Shown: one piece after another, positions 13,685 to 27,000 of the stretch
Numbering within the stretch: position 1 is the stretch's first letter
Layout of the letters: each line of letters starts with the position of its first letter
Assembly: GCF_910596095.1 (NCBI RefSeq)
Contig: NC_056550.1
Coordinates: 6,472,501-6,536,500, forward strand
Source of the DNA: Thunnus maccoyii
Lineage: Eukaryota > Chordata > Actinopteri > Scombriformes > Scombridae
Length of the DNA: 64,000 bases
Reading direction: 5' to 3'
The notes under the pieces: generated by a model
The model's input: only the letters and a program-made list of their open reading frames with translations
Database searches by the model: none
Told to the model about the DNA's origin: nothing
Position numbers and translations under genes: made by a program

Positions 13685-14009
13685 GTGTTTGTTGAAAGGA
13701 GGAGGGGTGGTGTGAACGCACAAAATGTACAGCGCTAAACCACGGCGGGTATAGGCATTCCATACCGTTTGTGGCAGTCACACTCGCTGTTTTGCTGATT
13801 TATTTTACTAATGAGTTTGTTGAAACTTCCTTAACGAACACTTTTATATAATCTCGTAATCACTCACACGACGAATGTCCCCCTCGTCTCTGTTACGGCA
13901 TCTGAGGACATTGTAAAATCTTAGTGTGAAGCTCCAAAGAGTTAGGATTAGTGCCAGCCTTCCTGATCACATGTTTCTGTGATCCAGGTGTCTGTCACAC
14001 AATCTGCTG

Positions 14010-14050
<41 letters not shown>
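14010..14050. repeat. Compound (TC)n(AC)n microsatellite
   Basis: A pure TC run of about 28 nt passes directly into AC dinucleotides. Confidence 0.95.
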
Positions 14051-14467
14051 GCCGGCATCCAAGTAAACAAGGAGACAGAAAAAGACTTGTTCCTTCCTCT
14101 CAGCGGGGCCTTTGTTCTGGTTCAGTTCTGTCTAATTGAGCATCCCAGCATTAAACCACTGGACTAGTAGGAAATCAATTGGTGGGAATGACTGTACTGG
14201 ACACCGTTAAGGAGTTCACCTGACAATCAGCAGGGTGTGCATGTTTGTTGTGGCCCTGCTGTCAGCGAGAGGTAGGTCTGGATTACTTACGGTATGTTTC
14301 CATCCACCTGTTGTTGTTTATTTCGAATTTGCACGTAAGATCGGAAATGTTAGAAAAACGCTAAAATATCACATTCGTCCGAGATGGAAACCTGCCAGAT
14401 TTTTAAACGTTCGCTCACAACTTTTCAGATGGAAACTTACCTTCTGTCACTCTTGGCTGCGTCCTCG

Positions 14468-14490
14468 CTCTCTCTCTCTCTCTCTCTCTC
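14468..14490. repeat. (CT)n microsatellite
   Basis: CT run in the presumed first intron. Confidence 0.9.
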
Positions 14491-15194
14491 CCCGCTCTCT
14501 CAGCCCTCCCACTGGCTGTGGGGAATGCCATGGGGAGCAGCAGGCTTTGTTTGGAGTTTATTTGTGTGCAGGACAGAGGCGGTTTCCTGACCTCAGGTCG
14601 AGGGTGTTTGGGGAATGTGTGAGCTGTGATTAGCATCAAATTGCGTCAGCTCCAGTATCCCCCCAACTGGGTGTTATGTGCCTTCAAACCCCCCACTGTC
14701 CAACTCCCACACAAAAACCATACTGCTCTCCCTCCACCCCTACGCACATCCTCATCAGGAATGTTTTTGATAATGATCAGCCTCTCGTTTCATGGATGGC
14801 TCTCTCAGAGACTTCAGGTTGCAGCAATGGCGGATGAAAGCGGTACTGGCTTGTGACCCTGCCACTGCTTTTACATAACTCCCTTATAATGATGACAGAG
14901 TCCTAATGAGAAAACCTACTGCACAGATGGGATTGGATTTATTTGACATTTTACAGTTTCATACAAATGGCCTCATCAGCTGTGAAAATGTCTTCTTTCT
15001 GCAGCTTCTACCTGTTTGTACATTTTATGTTTATCACTAACGGTAACTGTTGCAGCTGTTAGTGTGTCGCTGGGGTTCTGCCAAGATTTGGCTGAGAGCA
15101 AGTGAAACATCCTGCCGGTTGTAGCACATCTTTACTTTCGATCCACTTCTCTGAGAGGTAAAGACGGACCTCTCTCCTTTCTAGTCCCTTGTAT

Positions 15195-15420
15195 TCGGTT
15201 GTACTTGGTTAATTATTCATTATTTTTGTCTATTAAATGTTTGAAAATTGTGAAAAATGTCTATCTCCTTTTTCCTTGAGCTCAAGATGCCATGTTCATC
15301 TGTTGTCTTTTTTTCAAATATCTTTTTTTGTTTCGTTCGATCAGCAGTTCAAAACCCAGAAATTTACAAAAAAAAAAGTAGCAAATACTGACATTTAAGG
15401 CACCAGAACTAGATTTTTGA
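15195..15420. repeat. Degenerate repeat family C fragment
   Basis: Contains 'ttgtctattaaatgtttgaa' and 'aaaattgtgaaaaatgtcta', which resemble the interior of the family C elements at 10672 and 17748. The termini are lost. Confidence 0.35.
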
Positions 15421-15556
15421 AAACCCCATGGGGTTTAAGTATCAGTAAATGAGGTGGAGAGTTGACTGAGACTACTGTTGTGATTTAGAGTAGGTTGAAT
15501 AGACAATCTCAGGCCCCATGCCAGTGTGTGGCGTCTTGAATCTGACATTCCCCCCA

Positions 15557-15601
15557 CTCTTTGCAAGGGGGAGAATGTCAGATTCTCCCCCTTGCAAAGA
15601 G
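15557..15601. repeat. Perfect 19-bp hairpin
   Basis: Arms at 15557-15575 and 15583-15601 are exact reverse complements over 19 bp, with a 7-nt loop. A second, overlapping inverted pair (tctgacattc at 15541 and gaatgtcaga at 15573) uses the same loop, so two alternative stems are possible. A (CA)n run follows within 10 nt. Confidence 0.9.
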
Positions 15602-15608
15602 GAGGAGT

Positions 15609-15609
<1 letters not shown>

Positions 15610-15648
<39 letters not shown>
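15610..15648. repeat. (CA)n microsatellite
   Basis: Uninterrupted CA run of about 39 nt directly after the perfect hairpin. Confidence 0.95.
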
Positions 15649-15649
<1 letters not shown>

Positions 15650-17137
15650 TCACAAATACATGAAAACATATACACATTCAACCTTATTTTTTATCATTTT
15701 TGGTCACAGTCACAAGTAAAAACTGCGTCAAATCTGAGGCCAATTGCATCAGCTCACTTGCTCATGAGCATTTGTGCCATCAGCAATAGGGCAGTAAATT
15801 ATTGAAGCAGAGCTGCAGAGTTCTGCACCGTCAGAGACAAGTTTAGAACTGTTATATCATTTTACATTAAAAAAAAACAAGGAAGGTAGAATTAAAAGTT
15901 TAGACTGATGTGCAAAATAAGTGTATTTTTAATATTCATGATATACAATTTGACATATTTGAAAAGAATATGAATATTAAGACATGTTTTTTATGAATAG
16001 CTTTCTAAATAAGTACTTTATGAACTTGTTACAGACTATTATGACATGAATGTTTATGTGAGGAGCGCCAGAGAACATTTTTTATGGCTTAATTGATAGT
16101 CAGTCAGCAAAGGAAAGACAATTTAGCCATCACCGCTCATCACAGTGGGCACACTTTGTTTTATTCTCTGTATGAAAAGAATGAAAAATTGAGCTATTCA
16201 AGCAAAAACAGTTTGCATTTTCCTGCTTTGACAGTTGTGACTTTGCATGAGGAGATATGCTTTGTAAACCCCAACCCTGGCTGTGTCAGAGGAAGGAGGA
16301 CGCTTAATTAGCGGCGTCAAAGAGCAAACACTGCAGCTCAGTATCTTGTGTTTGCTGCTCACAGAGATAAAAGCACGTCAATTACAGGGTCAGAGGCCAC
16401 CGAATGCTCGTTAAAAACGCCCTCAAAAACCAGACCCAATAACATCCTCTCTCTCTCTCCCCTCACCGCCGGCGTCTTCACTCAAACCTCCCGTCCTCTT
16501 ACGGAGGCATTATTTATGTCTCGAGTTATTCTATCAAGCTTGCACGAGTTGATGTGATGAGCATCAGCAGAGGGTTACGTCGGCCACAAAAGCTCACTTT
16601 CTTTTGCATCTTTTCTGCCGTCTCCCCTACCCCACCCCCACCACCACCATCGCCGCTGCTTCCTTCCCCCACAATCCCTCTCTTTGACTACTATTTAAAG
16701 TAGGCCCCGGGGATAGAAGAAGGCTCACAGAATGCATATGTGTGTGTACACAGTTGTGTACTGTGTAAGCAGAGCTGACTTTCTACCACCGCAATTCGTA
16801 CATGCCCTTGGACGGTTGGTTGGCTAAAGTGAGGGATGGAGCGGGGGCACTTTGATTTAGGCCTTTGTGCAGAGAAGGCGAAGAGTCTCTTGACTCTAAC
16901 CGACAGTGGTAGTAATTAGACGTGAACACACCACAGCCCAAGAGAAGATTTGACATTAACTTAACATTTAGTTCAGTAAGCCACACTGCAGCATAATGAA
17001 GCACAGTTGTCCCTTGCACTGATTCATCTTTTTTATTATTCAGAAATGCTGTATTTTCCTCTGAGCGGTTCTTTAAATGTAACCTCAAGCTGTATTCAAA
17101 ACAGGCTTGTTACACACGCACCCCCCCTGCATGTGCA

Positions 17138-17159
17138 CACACACACACACACACACACA
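17138..17159. repeat. (CA)n microsatellite
   Basis: CA run in the presumed first intron. Confidence 0.9.
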
Positions 17160-17747
17160 GTAGTAGATTGTACTCGGTGCAAAAAGAGGGTCAAAGTACT
17201 AGTTTACTGTTTATATATGCTGATGACCTGATTATTCAGGAACAGCATGTTTGTGTCTAGACAGTCAGAAAATCTTAGATCTCTCAGCAGAGCTGGATGC
17301 CTTCCAGTTATTGACAGTACTGGTCTAAGCACCGTAGTGTGCCGGGGATACACACACAAGTGTGAGCGCACACACGTTTGGTTTGTCCCAGTGTGGGTAT
17401 TAGGAAGGGATGATGCCTGGGAGGATGATCTCACCTTGCAGAGCCGGCTTGCCCATCATTAACTTACTGCCTGAGGCCTATTAAATGTAATGATGACAAC
17501 AAAAAAAACAAAATACAGCATTTTGCCTAAAAGCTAACCTTACAAAATGCCTTGAAGCAAATAAAAACAAAGAAAGTGCACCTTAAATGCAATGGACACA
17601 CAAATACACATATAGTATACAGTACATACTATATACACATACACTATGTAAACACATTAATAACAAGATAGATGACTTTAAGAAAAAGGTTAAAACAAGG
17701 GGATTAAAACTAGTAAGAGGAAAGGTTGTTACAGTAAAGCTAGTAAA

Positions 17748-18070
17748 GCTGAAACAACTAATGATTAGGTCATCAGAAAATTAATTTGCAAGTATGTTGA
17801 TATCAATTAATCATTTAATGTTTAAGTAATTCTTTCTAAATAAAAAGCCAAACATTCATTGTTTCCAGCTTCTTAACTGTGATGTTTTGCTGCTTTTTGT
17901 TGTCATACATGATAGTAGACTGAATATTTTGGGGTTTTAGGATGTTGGCTGGACAAAAAGAAAATTGTGATGGACACTTTCCACCATTTTATAGACCAAA
18001 CAATGAATCAATTATTCGAGAAAATAATCAATAGATTAATTGATAATGAAAATAATTGTTAGTTGCAGCC
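17748..18070. repeat. Repeat family C, copy 2 (terminally inverted)
   Basis: The left end 'gctgaaacaactaatgatta' and right end 'aataattgttagttgcagc' are imperfect inverted repeats. The AT-rich 'gataatgaaaataattgtta' block lies next to the right end. Total length is about 320 bp with no reading frame. The other copies are at 10672, 48717 and, degenerate, 15195. The type is common in fish and is probably a non-autonomous hAT-like element, but I could not confirm a target duplication. Confidence 0.6.
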
Positions 18071-20180
18071 TTAAAAGCTAGTCTATGAAAGTACCTTTCT
18101 ACATTGATCTAGATCTACATTGTCCTATTATCCCTGATAGAAAACGCTCAGAAATCTTTTGTCAGGACTTCTTTGTTAGAATCTCAACATTCATAAGGAA
18201 GTAAAATGTCAGTAATGAACAGTAGATGAGCTTTAAACATGATCGGATAACACGTATGACTGATTAATTATCATACAGAGAATGTAAACAATGTGTGTGT
18301 GGAGGGTTAGAATGAGGCATGAAGGAATCCCTCACTGGTCTGATCCTGTGCTCTGACCACTGCCTTTGCTCTTTGTATGGTTTAGTATCCGTGTGGGTTT
18401 CCTTTGTTCCCAGTTACTGTGTAGCTCATCATTGAGGCTTGCAGGGAATTTGGAGTGGGATGCTGCTTGGAAACCGGAGCCACATGATTTGGACACATTG
18501 TGAAGGCCAACAAACACATTTTTGCAAAGTCAACATTCATAGCACAGAGGAAGAAATTGCAAGTTTAGTGAAAAATCTACCTAGAGGAGGGTGCCAGCAT
18601 GGGACTTCCACTTCACTTCCACACAACTCTGTTTATGTCTCCAGCTATTGTTTTTAGCTGATTACAAAGGACAACAACCCAGGAAGTATGTGTGCTCGCG
18701 CCTCTGTGTTCAGGCCACAGGACGTCAGGATAACGCGCAGTCAATAGATGCTCTCCGACTGCCTTTCCTGAGGGTAGATTAACCAGAAGTTCTCTTCAGG
18801 TTAAAACCCTTTTACGCTCTAAACATTTCACACAGCGCACCGTGTCTGAAATTAAACATATTTTGAAATGGAGGTAATGTAGCCGACACAGCCATCTGTC
18901 TGGGATCTGCTGCTGGAAATGTGCGCTAACTACACAAGCTATTATGTCTCAGGTCATTGAATACATTCTGTCCCGTATGGGTTGAACATGCCAGCTTGTG
19001 TGTTACAGCCTAGGCAGTACCCAAGATGGTATTAGAGAGGATTTCCTAGAGTCGATCTGGGGTTTCGCTTGGTTCCTGGAGTTGGATGTTAGGGTGAATT
19101 GTACTTAAAGATTAGGTGAGCTAAATGTCATAACCCTGCTTTATTCTGACAGAAATATTAGATTTATTCATATCAGATTGGTAGAGCACAAGTGGAAGAC
19201 ATGGACTGAAGACTGTATTGATTCCCCCTCATCCATCGGGAATAATTATGATGGTGCTTGAGTAACAGCTACGTAACATTATGTAATGTAACATAATCCC
19301 ATCGTAACCCTCTTCAGCAGCTGTTGTGGAGGTGTTAATGAATCAGCAAAATATTTAATCTACAGTTGCTGCTCAGGTTTTAACAGAGAAACCTAGAGTT
19401 GTGCCACCAAGCTCCATGGTCCAAATATATGCATTTGTTTGAATGTGAAGCAGGGAGGATTTCTCAGAAAAAAACTCATCCATAGATAAATAGAATCAAA
19501 TATTCAGCAGTATTACCATTTTACACAGTAGGCTCATTTATAATCACAAAGCGTGTGCCCTCGTAGCAACAGGTAACTCAGTCAGTTTGAAAGAGAATAT
19601 TAAGGAAAACCTGTAATAACATTAGTGGGTTGAAGATGTTTCAGGTGGGAGTGCTGTGGTAATTATGGATGAAGTTCAAGGTAATATAAAGTTGTTGCAA
19701 CACTTTGAAGGTTAGTGTGCATTTAAGAAACAATTATAAGTCAGTCCAAAGCCTTACATGTAGAAAAAATACACACTGTAGCTTATAAATTGTAAAGAGA
19801 TGTTGAAAAAAGAGTAAAGTACTGGGTCACTGGAGTGTTAAGGGGTTAATGTCAGAGTTTGAAATTCACTTTGGCAGCAAGCAAAGTAGACATGAATTTT
19901 AAACCGTCATTTCAGTTTATTTGGCTTCTGAAATAGAGAAAGTGTCTGGATGTGGCTCGGATCTTCGGTTTCTGCGGAGAATAGAGATGAAAAAAAAAAG
20001 TAATGTTCCTGCTCTGCTTTCTGGCCTGTTTATGCTTACTGCTGACTGATGGTCCTAATGACGTAGGGCCGAGTTAGCGAGCAAAAGAGCCAAAGAGAGG
20101 AGCGCAATCTCACAGCTGTCTGAAGACTTGCAGGAGAAAGAGAAATGTCCCTCTGGCTGCGGTCGTGCGATCGGGATTTA

Positions 20181-20206
20181 TCACTCTCTCTTTCTCTCTC
20201 TCTCAC
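20181..20206. repeat. CT-rich microsatellite
   Basis: Interrupted CT run followed by a few CA units. Confidence 0.8.
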
Positions 20207-20652
20207 ACAAACATACACACTCATACACACCAGCAGTGTGGGCTACTTTGGAGAGGAGTAGTGAAATGAACAGCCTGGCCAGATGCTGTAGTCTACTGTG
20301 GGAAGAGCAGGAGCCAAACACAAATCTGAAATAGAGAAGAGGGGATGGCGATTGGACACAGTCTTATTTTCTGGTTCACTGCTTGGTCGAAGGAGGTCAC
20401 AGTTATACCGGGTCTCAGTCAAACAGTGGTGTGATTGTATTAGAGATTTTGGAGTATCAAGTGGGTGGAGTTTGTTTTGGATATATATAGTTATCACAAA
20501 AACAACATATCAAGCGTAGCTGTTAGCCCACACATCCTGTGTGAAACCTTATTGAAAACAAACTAACAGCCACTATGATCTGTTCTTGGCCCGTAGGAGT
20601 TTGAGACACAAGACTAAATATTTATTTTTTTGTTTCTTCAGAGGCCTGGAGG

Positions 20653-21160
20653 TTAAAGCAGTAGCTCAACATTTTGGGAAATAGTTTTATTTGCTTTCCT
20701 GATGGGAGTTAGATGAAAAGATTGATACCACTCTTGTTGTTTGTACACTAAATCTGTGGCTGGAGCCAGGAGCTATTTAGCTCAGCTTAGCATAAAAACT
20801 AGAAACAGAGGGAAACAGCGAGCCTGGTTCTGGCCAAAGGTAACTAAACCCATCCACAAGCACCTGTGTAATAAGTCCTGGCTACAAAATAGTCAGCCAT
20901 ATAACCCACTGTAAGACACAAATTGTTGTTTTCACATTAAACATATGAGATATACGGTAATGTGTTAATCAGTGAGCTTACAGCAGCTGGTAGACTGTGG
21001 ATTTTGTTACTTTAAGACAAAGCTGGGCTAGCTGCTTCCTCGTTTCCACTCTTTATGCTAAGTTAAGCTAACTGGCTGCTGGCTCTAGCTGCATATTCAC
21101 TATACAAACATGTATTAATTCTCTCAGAGTAATTCCCAAGGTATTGAATTATTGCTTTAA
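20653..21160. mobile_element. Repeat family B, copy 1 (about 508 bp, inverted ends)
   Basis: The left end 'ttaaagcagtagctcaacat' pairs with the reverse complement of the right end, 'ttaaagcaataattcaatac'. Internal landmarks are 'ttagctcagcttagcataaa' and, inverted, 'tatgctaagttaagctaact', so the element carries a second internal inverted pair. No coding frame is present. The same element is at about 40950-42066 (with other elements inserted), and a solo left end is at 59087. Confidence 0.65.
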
Positions 21161-21540
21161 GTGAAATACGAGTGCAGAGGATAAATGGAAGGCAGGCTGA
21201 GCTACAGGTTGTTCTGACACAAAAATTAAAACTGTGCAGGACTTAAAGCAAAACTCTCACTTTGCATCTTACTTTTTCTTTTCCCAATGCCCACCCCGTT
21301 GTTCTTCCAAACAACTATGACTGGTTGTGGTTAGTAAATATAATTATACCAACTGTCCACATTTTGCTGCCTCACTGGCATTTAAAAGTCTCTTGTGACT
21401 GAAGGGTGTGGCACCAATGGCCTCTCACAGCTACCCGTCATCTCCCTCCCGGCCTCTTCGGTTGTTTTGGGTGGCGTCCTGTTGCACTAGCGGTGTGTAT
21501 GTGTTCATATGTGTTGTTTGAGATACAGGGATATTTTTTT

Positions 21541-21545
21541 CTCAG

Positions 21546-21583
<38 letters not shown>

Positions 21584-21602
21584 TCTCTCTCTCTCTCCCC
21601 CT
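21541..21602. repeat. (CT)n tract
   Basis: About 60 nt of CT with three CC interruptions. Its reverse strand gives a false Arg-Glu frame. Confidence 0.95.
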
Positions 21603-23464
21603 CTGGCCCTGCTCAGCTGCTCTGGCCATCTGTGCAAAGGCAAACAGAGAACAGAGGGATGGAAGAAGAGCGGTTAGTGGTGGAGGGGGGGTGGGGGGGA
21701 GGAAAGAAATCGAGGAGGGGAAAATGGCTTGGAGAAAGGGAAGCTCAGCGCCATGAAAGAAAGCCTTTTGACATATGAGATTTAGTTGAGAGCATGAGTA
21801 AAGGATGACCGAAGAGGGGAAAAGAAAGATGAAGAAGAGTGTGCAGGCATTGTTTTCAGGAAGCGAGCAGCATAAAGATGATGTCTGTCCTCTTCCAGAA
21901 ATAGGACAGTGAGTGTGCGCGTACAAGTTTGGGTCAGTGGAAACTAGGATGACGAGTGATGTCTGGATTTTAGAGTTGGACCAGCAAACATCAGCCCATA
22001 GTGAGCTCATTTTACGTCTTGTTTTTTTCCCCCCTGTCTCTTTTCTCTCCCACCTCCTCTTTCTGTTCCCATGCTCCGCAGGCCGAGCCTCTTCCTCTGG
22101 GCTGGCCTCTGCGTCGCCTCAGAGTTTGTCTCACCACTTAGCCTCCTGCACAGTCAGCTTCTCGCTCTGTTTGTAAACTTTGACGAGCCAGTTTCCTGCT
22201 ACCCTTCCCCCCCCCCTCACTTCCCTCTTTGCCTCTCTAACCAAACCACCGATGTCAAACATGTAAAAAATCAATCCTTTCCCCCTGCGCATTCCATTTT
22301 AAAATAGCTGAGGAAACAAAATAAGAGACAGTTGTCTAACATTGATGCAGACTATGTATGACAGCTCATATTACAGATGGTTGCCCTTTATCAGCCCTCA
22401 TATGCTTCACATCCCACTTCTTGTCCTCAGTTGCTCATTCCTCTGTTTGTGGCGCATGAGTCAAACTGTATCCCTATCTTTGGGTTTATTGTACAGGCCT
22501 TGACCCACTTAGCACATCCTTCCAAGCCTTTTTCCCACCCGACCCTACTCTTCACCAAGTGTGAAGCAGGCTTTGTTAGCCTTTCTCCAGATAAAGTTGC
22601 ATGTCTACGCGATATTGCCAGTGACCTTTACATACGAGTGTGCATACAATTTGCTTGCTTTTTGCACTCCCTTAAGTGTACTATCCTAGAAAACTAGTCT
22701 TCCACACTAGTGGTTCTGATGCAATTTTGTTCTTAGGGAAAAAAAAAAAAAATAAGCCAACCCATAGCAGCTACGCCGGCCAAGTGTGTCACTGAGCTTT
22801 TTAGTGTCACAGAGGGGGGATCATTTGCCACTGCAGTGCAGTTGGCATTGAAATTAATGAAGGCTATTTGTAGAATGTGTTGTTTCTGCAGTAGACATGT
22901 CCTCTGCAGCCCCTCCCTCTGTGACCCCTGAGACATTGCACACATTCAACTCACCATAAAATGTGTTGATGTAGTTGTGTAGGTTTCCCTCCCAGCACAA
23001 CTCATAAAGCTGTGATGTATTTTCACATGGGCATGTGTTTAATGTCTTTCTCTATGTGTTACATTGTCCTATATATGCTTTCAGCCCTCTCTTGCAGCAG
23101 TTCAATCTCATATACAGTATTTTGGCACATCCTGTTCCATATATGCCTGACAGTGAATTTTCCTGCTAACTCTTGGACGCTTGTATAAAAATATTTGTGT
23201 GTGATGCTGAAGCTGTTAGAAGATACAAGCCATTGCTTTATCTGATTCCCAGGGATAACAACATTCCTGGAGCTCTTTCTCCTGATAGGAGAGACAGCAA
23301 ACTGCTTTTCATGTCTGGTCTTGCTTTTGACTAACTGTTGGACTGTATGTATGTGATCCTGTCTCTCACCAGACCAGATCCTGCTGTCTCCAGAAAGCCT
23401 CTAGACCTGTGGCCGTCCTGTGAGATTTAAGTCAACCAGACAGACCACTAGCATTCAAGGGGAG

Positions 23465-24068
23465 ATGAAGCCGGATGGGGTTGCCACGGCAGCACTGGAC
23501 CCAATGGAAACATTGGAATCCAATCCAGTAAACGAGGCAGCACCAGGCGCGGGACAGGAGCCCAACCAGGCAGGCAGCCCAGCGGAGGAGGAGATGGCAC
23601 AGCAGCCTGCAGCAGAGATGGACCAGGTGGAACCCCAGCCAGAACAGGCCAAGGAGACCCCAGCTGCCAAGACCAGCAACAAGACCTCAGAAGACGCCAA
23701 AGCCAAGACTACCAACAAGGCCACGGCCAAGACAAAACCTGGAACCGCCACCTCAACCAAGACCACATCTGGCTCACGGCCCAACACATCCCAGAGTCGC
23801 CTCTCAAACGGCGTGTCCAAGCCCCAGACCAACGGAGTGGCTAAGAAGACCACACCTGCTGCGGACAAAAAGAGCACCACGACCTCAGCGCCCTCCAAAA
23901 AACCAACAGGGACAGCTGGAGCCCCAGCCTCCAGGACCGCCGCCAAAGTGGGTGAGAAGAAAGCTTCCACTGCCACCAATGGTGCAAAGTCAACGACCAC
24001 AGCAACCAAGAAGACAACTACAGCTAATGATGTCAAAACCAGCACTGCAGCTGCTAAAAAGCCCCCAG
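23465..24068 (+). CDS. prr36: Gene 1 coding exon 1
   Basis: The frame is open upstream to 23420, but the first ATG is at 23465, in the context 'ggggagATGa' (purine at -3), and I take it as the start. The exon ends 'cccccag|gttggt' with GT at 24069. That donor is weaker than consensus, but no better one lies in frame, and the unspliced frame stops a few codons later. It encodes residues 1-201, acidic at first and then Lys/Thr/Ala repeats such as KTTTANDVK. It ends in phase 1 and joins the next exon to form a GCC (Ala) codon. Confidence 0.75.
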
Positions 24069-27000
24069 GTTGGTGAAAATGTCATCACGAAACAAAACGC
24101 TGTGTGAAATAGTTATAGAAGTATACAGAAGGTATAATTCAGAACGTAGGCTGATGGGGACAAACACGTTCACAGTAAGTAAGTCTACTGTGATTTTTTT
24201 TTTCGCAGCTCTAACTCTAGTGAGAGTAATGGGATGACATGCGGATAGATGCACATAAGACGGATTCAGCACACATATTAGACATGCCAGAGTGACTGCT
24301 GCTAAACTAGAAATACATTTGCCCTAGATTCTTATGACTACTGTCTGAAAGAGTGACCTATATCTGTGAAATATGTTACTGTATAGCATATAATACTGTA
24401 TATTTGTATACATAATTCAACTTTCCTCTCCTCTTCTCCTTTCCTATCCTCTCTTCTCTTCTCCTTCTCTTTTCCTCTCTTCTCCTCTCCTCTCCTCCTT
24501 CTCCTCTCTTCTCCTCTCTTCTTGTCTCCTCTCTCCTCCTCTCATCTCCTACCCTCTCTTCTCTCTTTTCCTCTCTTCTCCTCTCTCCTCTCCTCTCCTC
24601 CTCTTTCCTCTCCCCTCCTCTCCCCTCCTCTCCTTTCCTCTCTTCTCTTCTCCTCTAGCCTCCAAACCTGCCTCTGCAACTCCCACCAAGCCCAGCTCTA
24701 CTGCCTCACCCAAGCCCCCTGTTTCCAAGACAACCAGGTAGGTGTGACATTTTGTGTAGAACTGAATCCTCACCCGTGCCGTGGAGTGGAGTACTGAAGT
24801 GTATATCTGTCTGCGAACACACGTGTGTCCAAAAGAGATTTTCTGTGTGTCTGTAGATAGCAGAGGCAGCTGTCTGTAATCGGTCCTCTCCTCAAACATT
24901 CTCCTGGCAAAAATGCTCTAAGTGGATTCAGTACAGTAAAGGCCTTTCCAATGATTTGCTAGCAAATCAGCAAATTGGCTCTAGAACAGCGGTAAATCCA
25001 AATAAATTACCAAATAGATAGGAATTAGGAAGAATGAGTTGAGCATTATAAAGCTCCTCAGTGCCAAGTGAGAAGCAGTTGGTTCAAAAGGCTTCACTTG
25101 GCTACAGGTTCAAAGAGGATCCTGTTTAAGAAAAAACACCCCGGAGGAATGAGGGACAATGATCCCCCACATAGAGGCTTGGAGGGGCCGGGTATAAGTA
25201 GGCCAGCAGCCACCCAATGTCAGAACAAGCCTAAGAGGAATGCCTCGCAGGGTTTCTCCCGAGCAAGCATTATACAACATGATTAATAAAACAAGTTTTG
25301 GGAAGGAGTGGGATTTAGAGAAGTATTAACCAAGAACAAGAGAATGCTCTTAATGTTTTTGTTTCGTTAGAATGAGCGCTTGTTTTCATCTTTGTAAGCC
25401 AGCGTAAAGTTGTGTGCAATCTGGTCAACATGTGTTCCTCGCCTGAATCACACTGCCTGCATGGTGTTGGGTCCTGAGGTGACTTGGCGTTAGACCAGGA
25501 GTCAGGAGCGAGAGGAGGCTGAAGGAGGCCTTTGTCTGATAGAGCCTGTGGGAGTCTGACTGTTCTTTGAACAGGAGCTTATCTCTCTGACTCTAATTCT
25601 TGTTTGTTTGTTTGCTGAGGCAGTGCCGTCTTTTTGCCTTACTGTTATGCTACCATGAGGTTTGGTATGATGTGCTATGTAATCCTGTTGGTATGTCTGT
25701 GTATAGACACATTGTTCAGTAAGAAACACTTAAAAAGGAAGGTTTCCACAGTTTCTTTACAGCAGATTTCATATTTAATTGATAAACTTTGAGTCAGGGA
25801 CCTTCTTCAGACCATGGGAAACACTCAGTGGTTATAGTGGTGTATTTACAGAAAGGGCACTGCTGTTAAGGAAGCAACCACTCCTTTCATATTAGAGCTA
25901 GGCTAGTATTACTTTATAGCAGATGTATCGGTATCAGAACATATATCTGCCAATAAGTAACAAGAAATAGCAGTACAGAGATGCCAAAGACAGGTTCGAG
26001 GTAATTTAGAAACAGGTTCATTTTTAAACTGCAAGATGTCCTGCTCACTACAGTACATTCCTCAATCACAATTCTTTAATAACAAAATTCAAGGGACCCT
26101 TATCACAAAATGTTTTTATGTAAAAAAATAATAATAATCTGTCGATATATATTTATCAGATTTTTTAAACTTTCAAATATCAAAATCGGAAGGAGAGGAA
26201 CGAGACAGAAGACATTACTTATATGACTGAGGTGTGGAATATACACACATAACACAAAAGCCAAGAGATGCTATCACAAGTATGATTTTAGTCACTGCCA
26301 ATACACCAACAAGCCATTTTTTCCACCTTACAGCAAGGTGTTTCCCTTACATACCCTCCCCCATCCACCTACCACAGATAGCATTTGCACTGTGGAGATT
26401 ACACTCAGATTACAGCTTTATACAATAGTACATGTGCAAACATCTCATTAAAAAGTCTTAAGAGTGATGTGATGCCTGCATATGTCATTGTCCCATTGTT
26501 ATGTGTTCAATGAACACCTGTATGGAGCTGCACTGCATCTAGCTGGCTTTAGTCCACATTTTCAACATGATAAAAAAAAGCAATGAGCTAAGAAACATGG
26601 CCGAATTGATCAAAAGACAGACCTGAAACCTAGCTTTAATCTGTTTAAGATCAGATTATCATTTATTTAGTGTGTTGTTAGCGTATGAGTCAGTAAAACA
26701 TGTTACATACACTGGATGTGTAGCCCAGAGAAGGAGTCACCTGCAGTAAACCAATATATGAATCCCCATGAGAGAGGTATAACCATTACTGACAATAGGA
26801 TCCTCTGACAGCACCATGCACCCCTGTGGGCTTATTTTACTAAGTGTGTGTGCGTACACGTCAGCATTTGTATACGTGATGTGCTTTGACAGGGCCATAA
26901 ATTTCTTCTTTAATTAAATTTTGCCCCTTTTTTCCTACTTCACTCAATCCTTAATTTAAGCCTGCTATCAGCAGAGTGGTGGAGAGCCCGATAGAAACAT

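Larger units (their letters stand above)
8827..23464 (+). other. Presumed first intron of gene 1
   Basis: About 14.6 kb with no convincing coding exon. It contains CT and CA microsatellites, a perfect hairpin at 15557-15601, copies of the 'gcaactaa...' repeat family (10672, 15195 and 17748) and a terminally inverted repeat at 20653-21160. Two acceptor-like sites just before the first coding exon would start it at 23373 (after 'ctctcaccag') or 23394 (after 'ctgtctccag'), leaving 70-90 nt of leader before the ATG. The longest plus-strand open frame in this interval, 12857-13378, has no splice support. Confidence 0.45.

Noticed and set aside
21438..22010. 190-codon minus-strand frame
   Set aside because: Contains a long Arg-Glu run translated from a (CT)n microsatellite.
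23455..24045. 196-codon minus-strand frame
   Set aside because: Antisense shadow of coding exon 1. The Val/Leu/Ala composition follows from Lys/Thr/Ala codons on the other strand.
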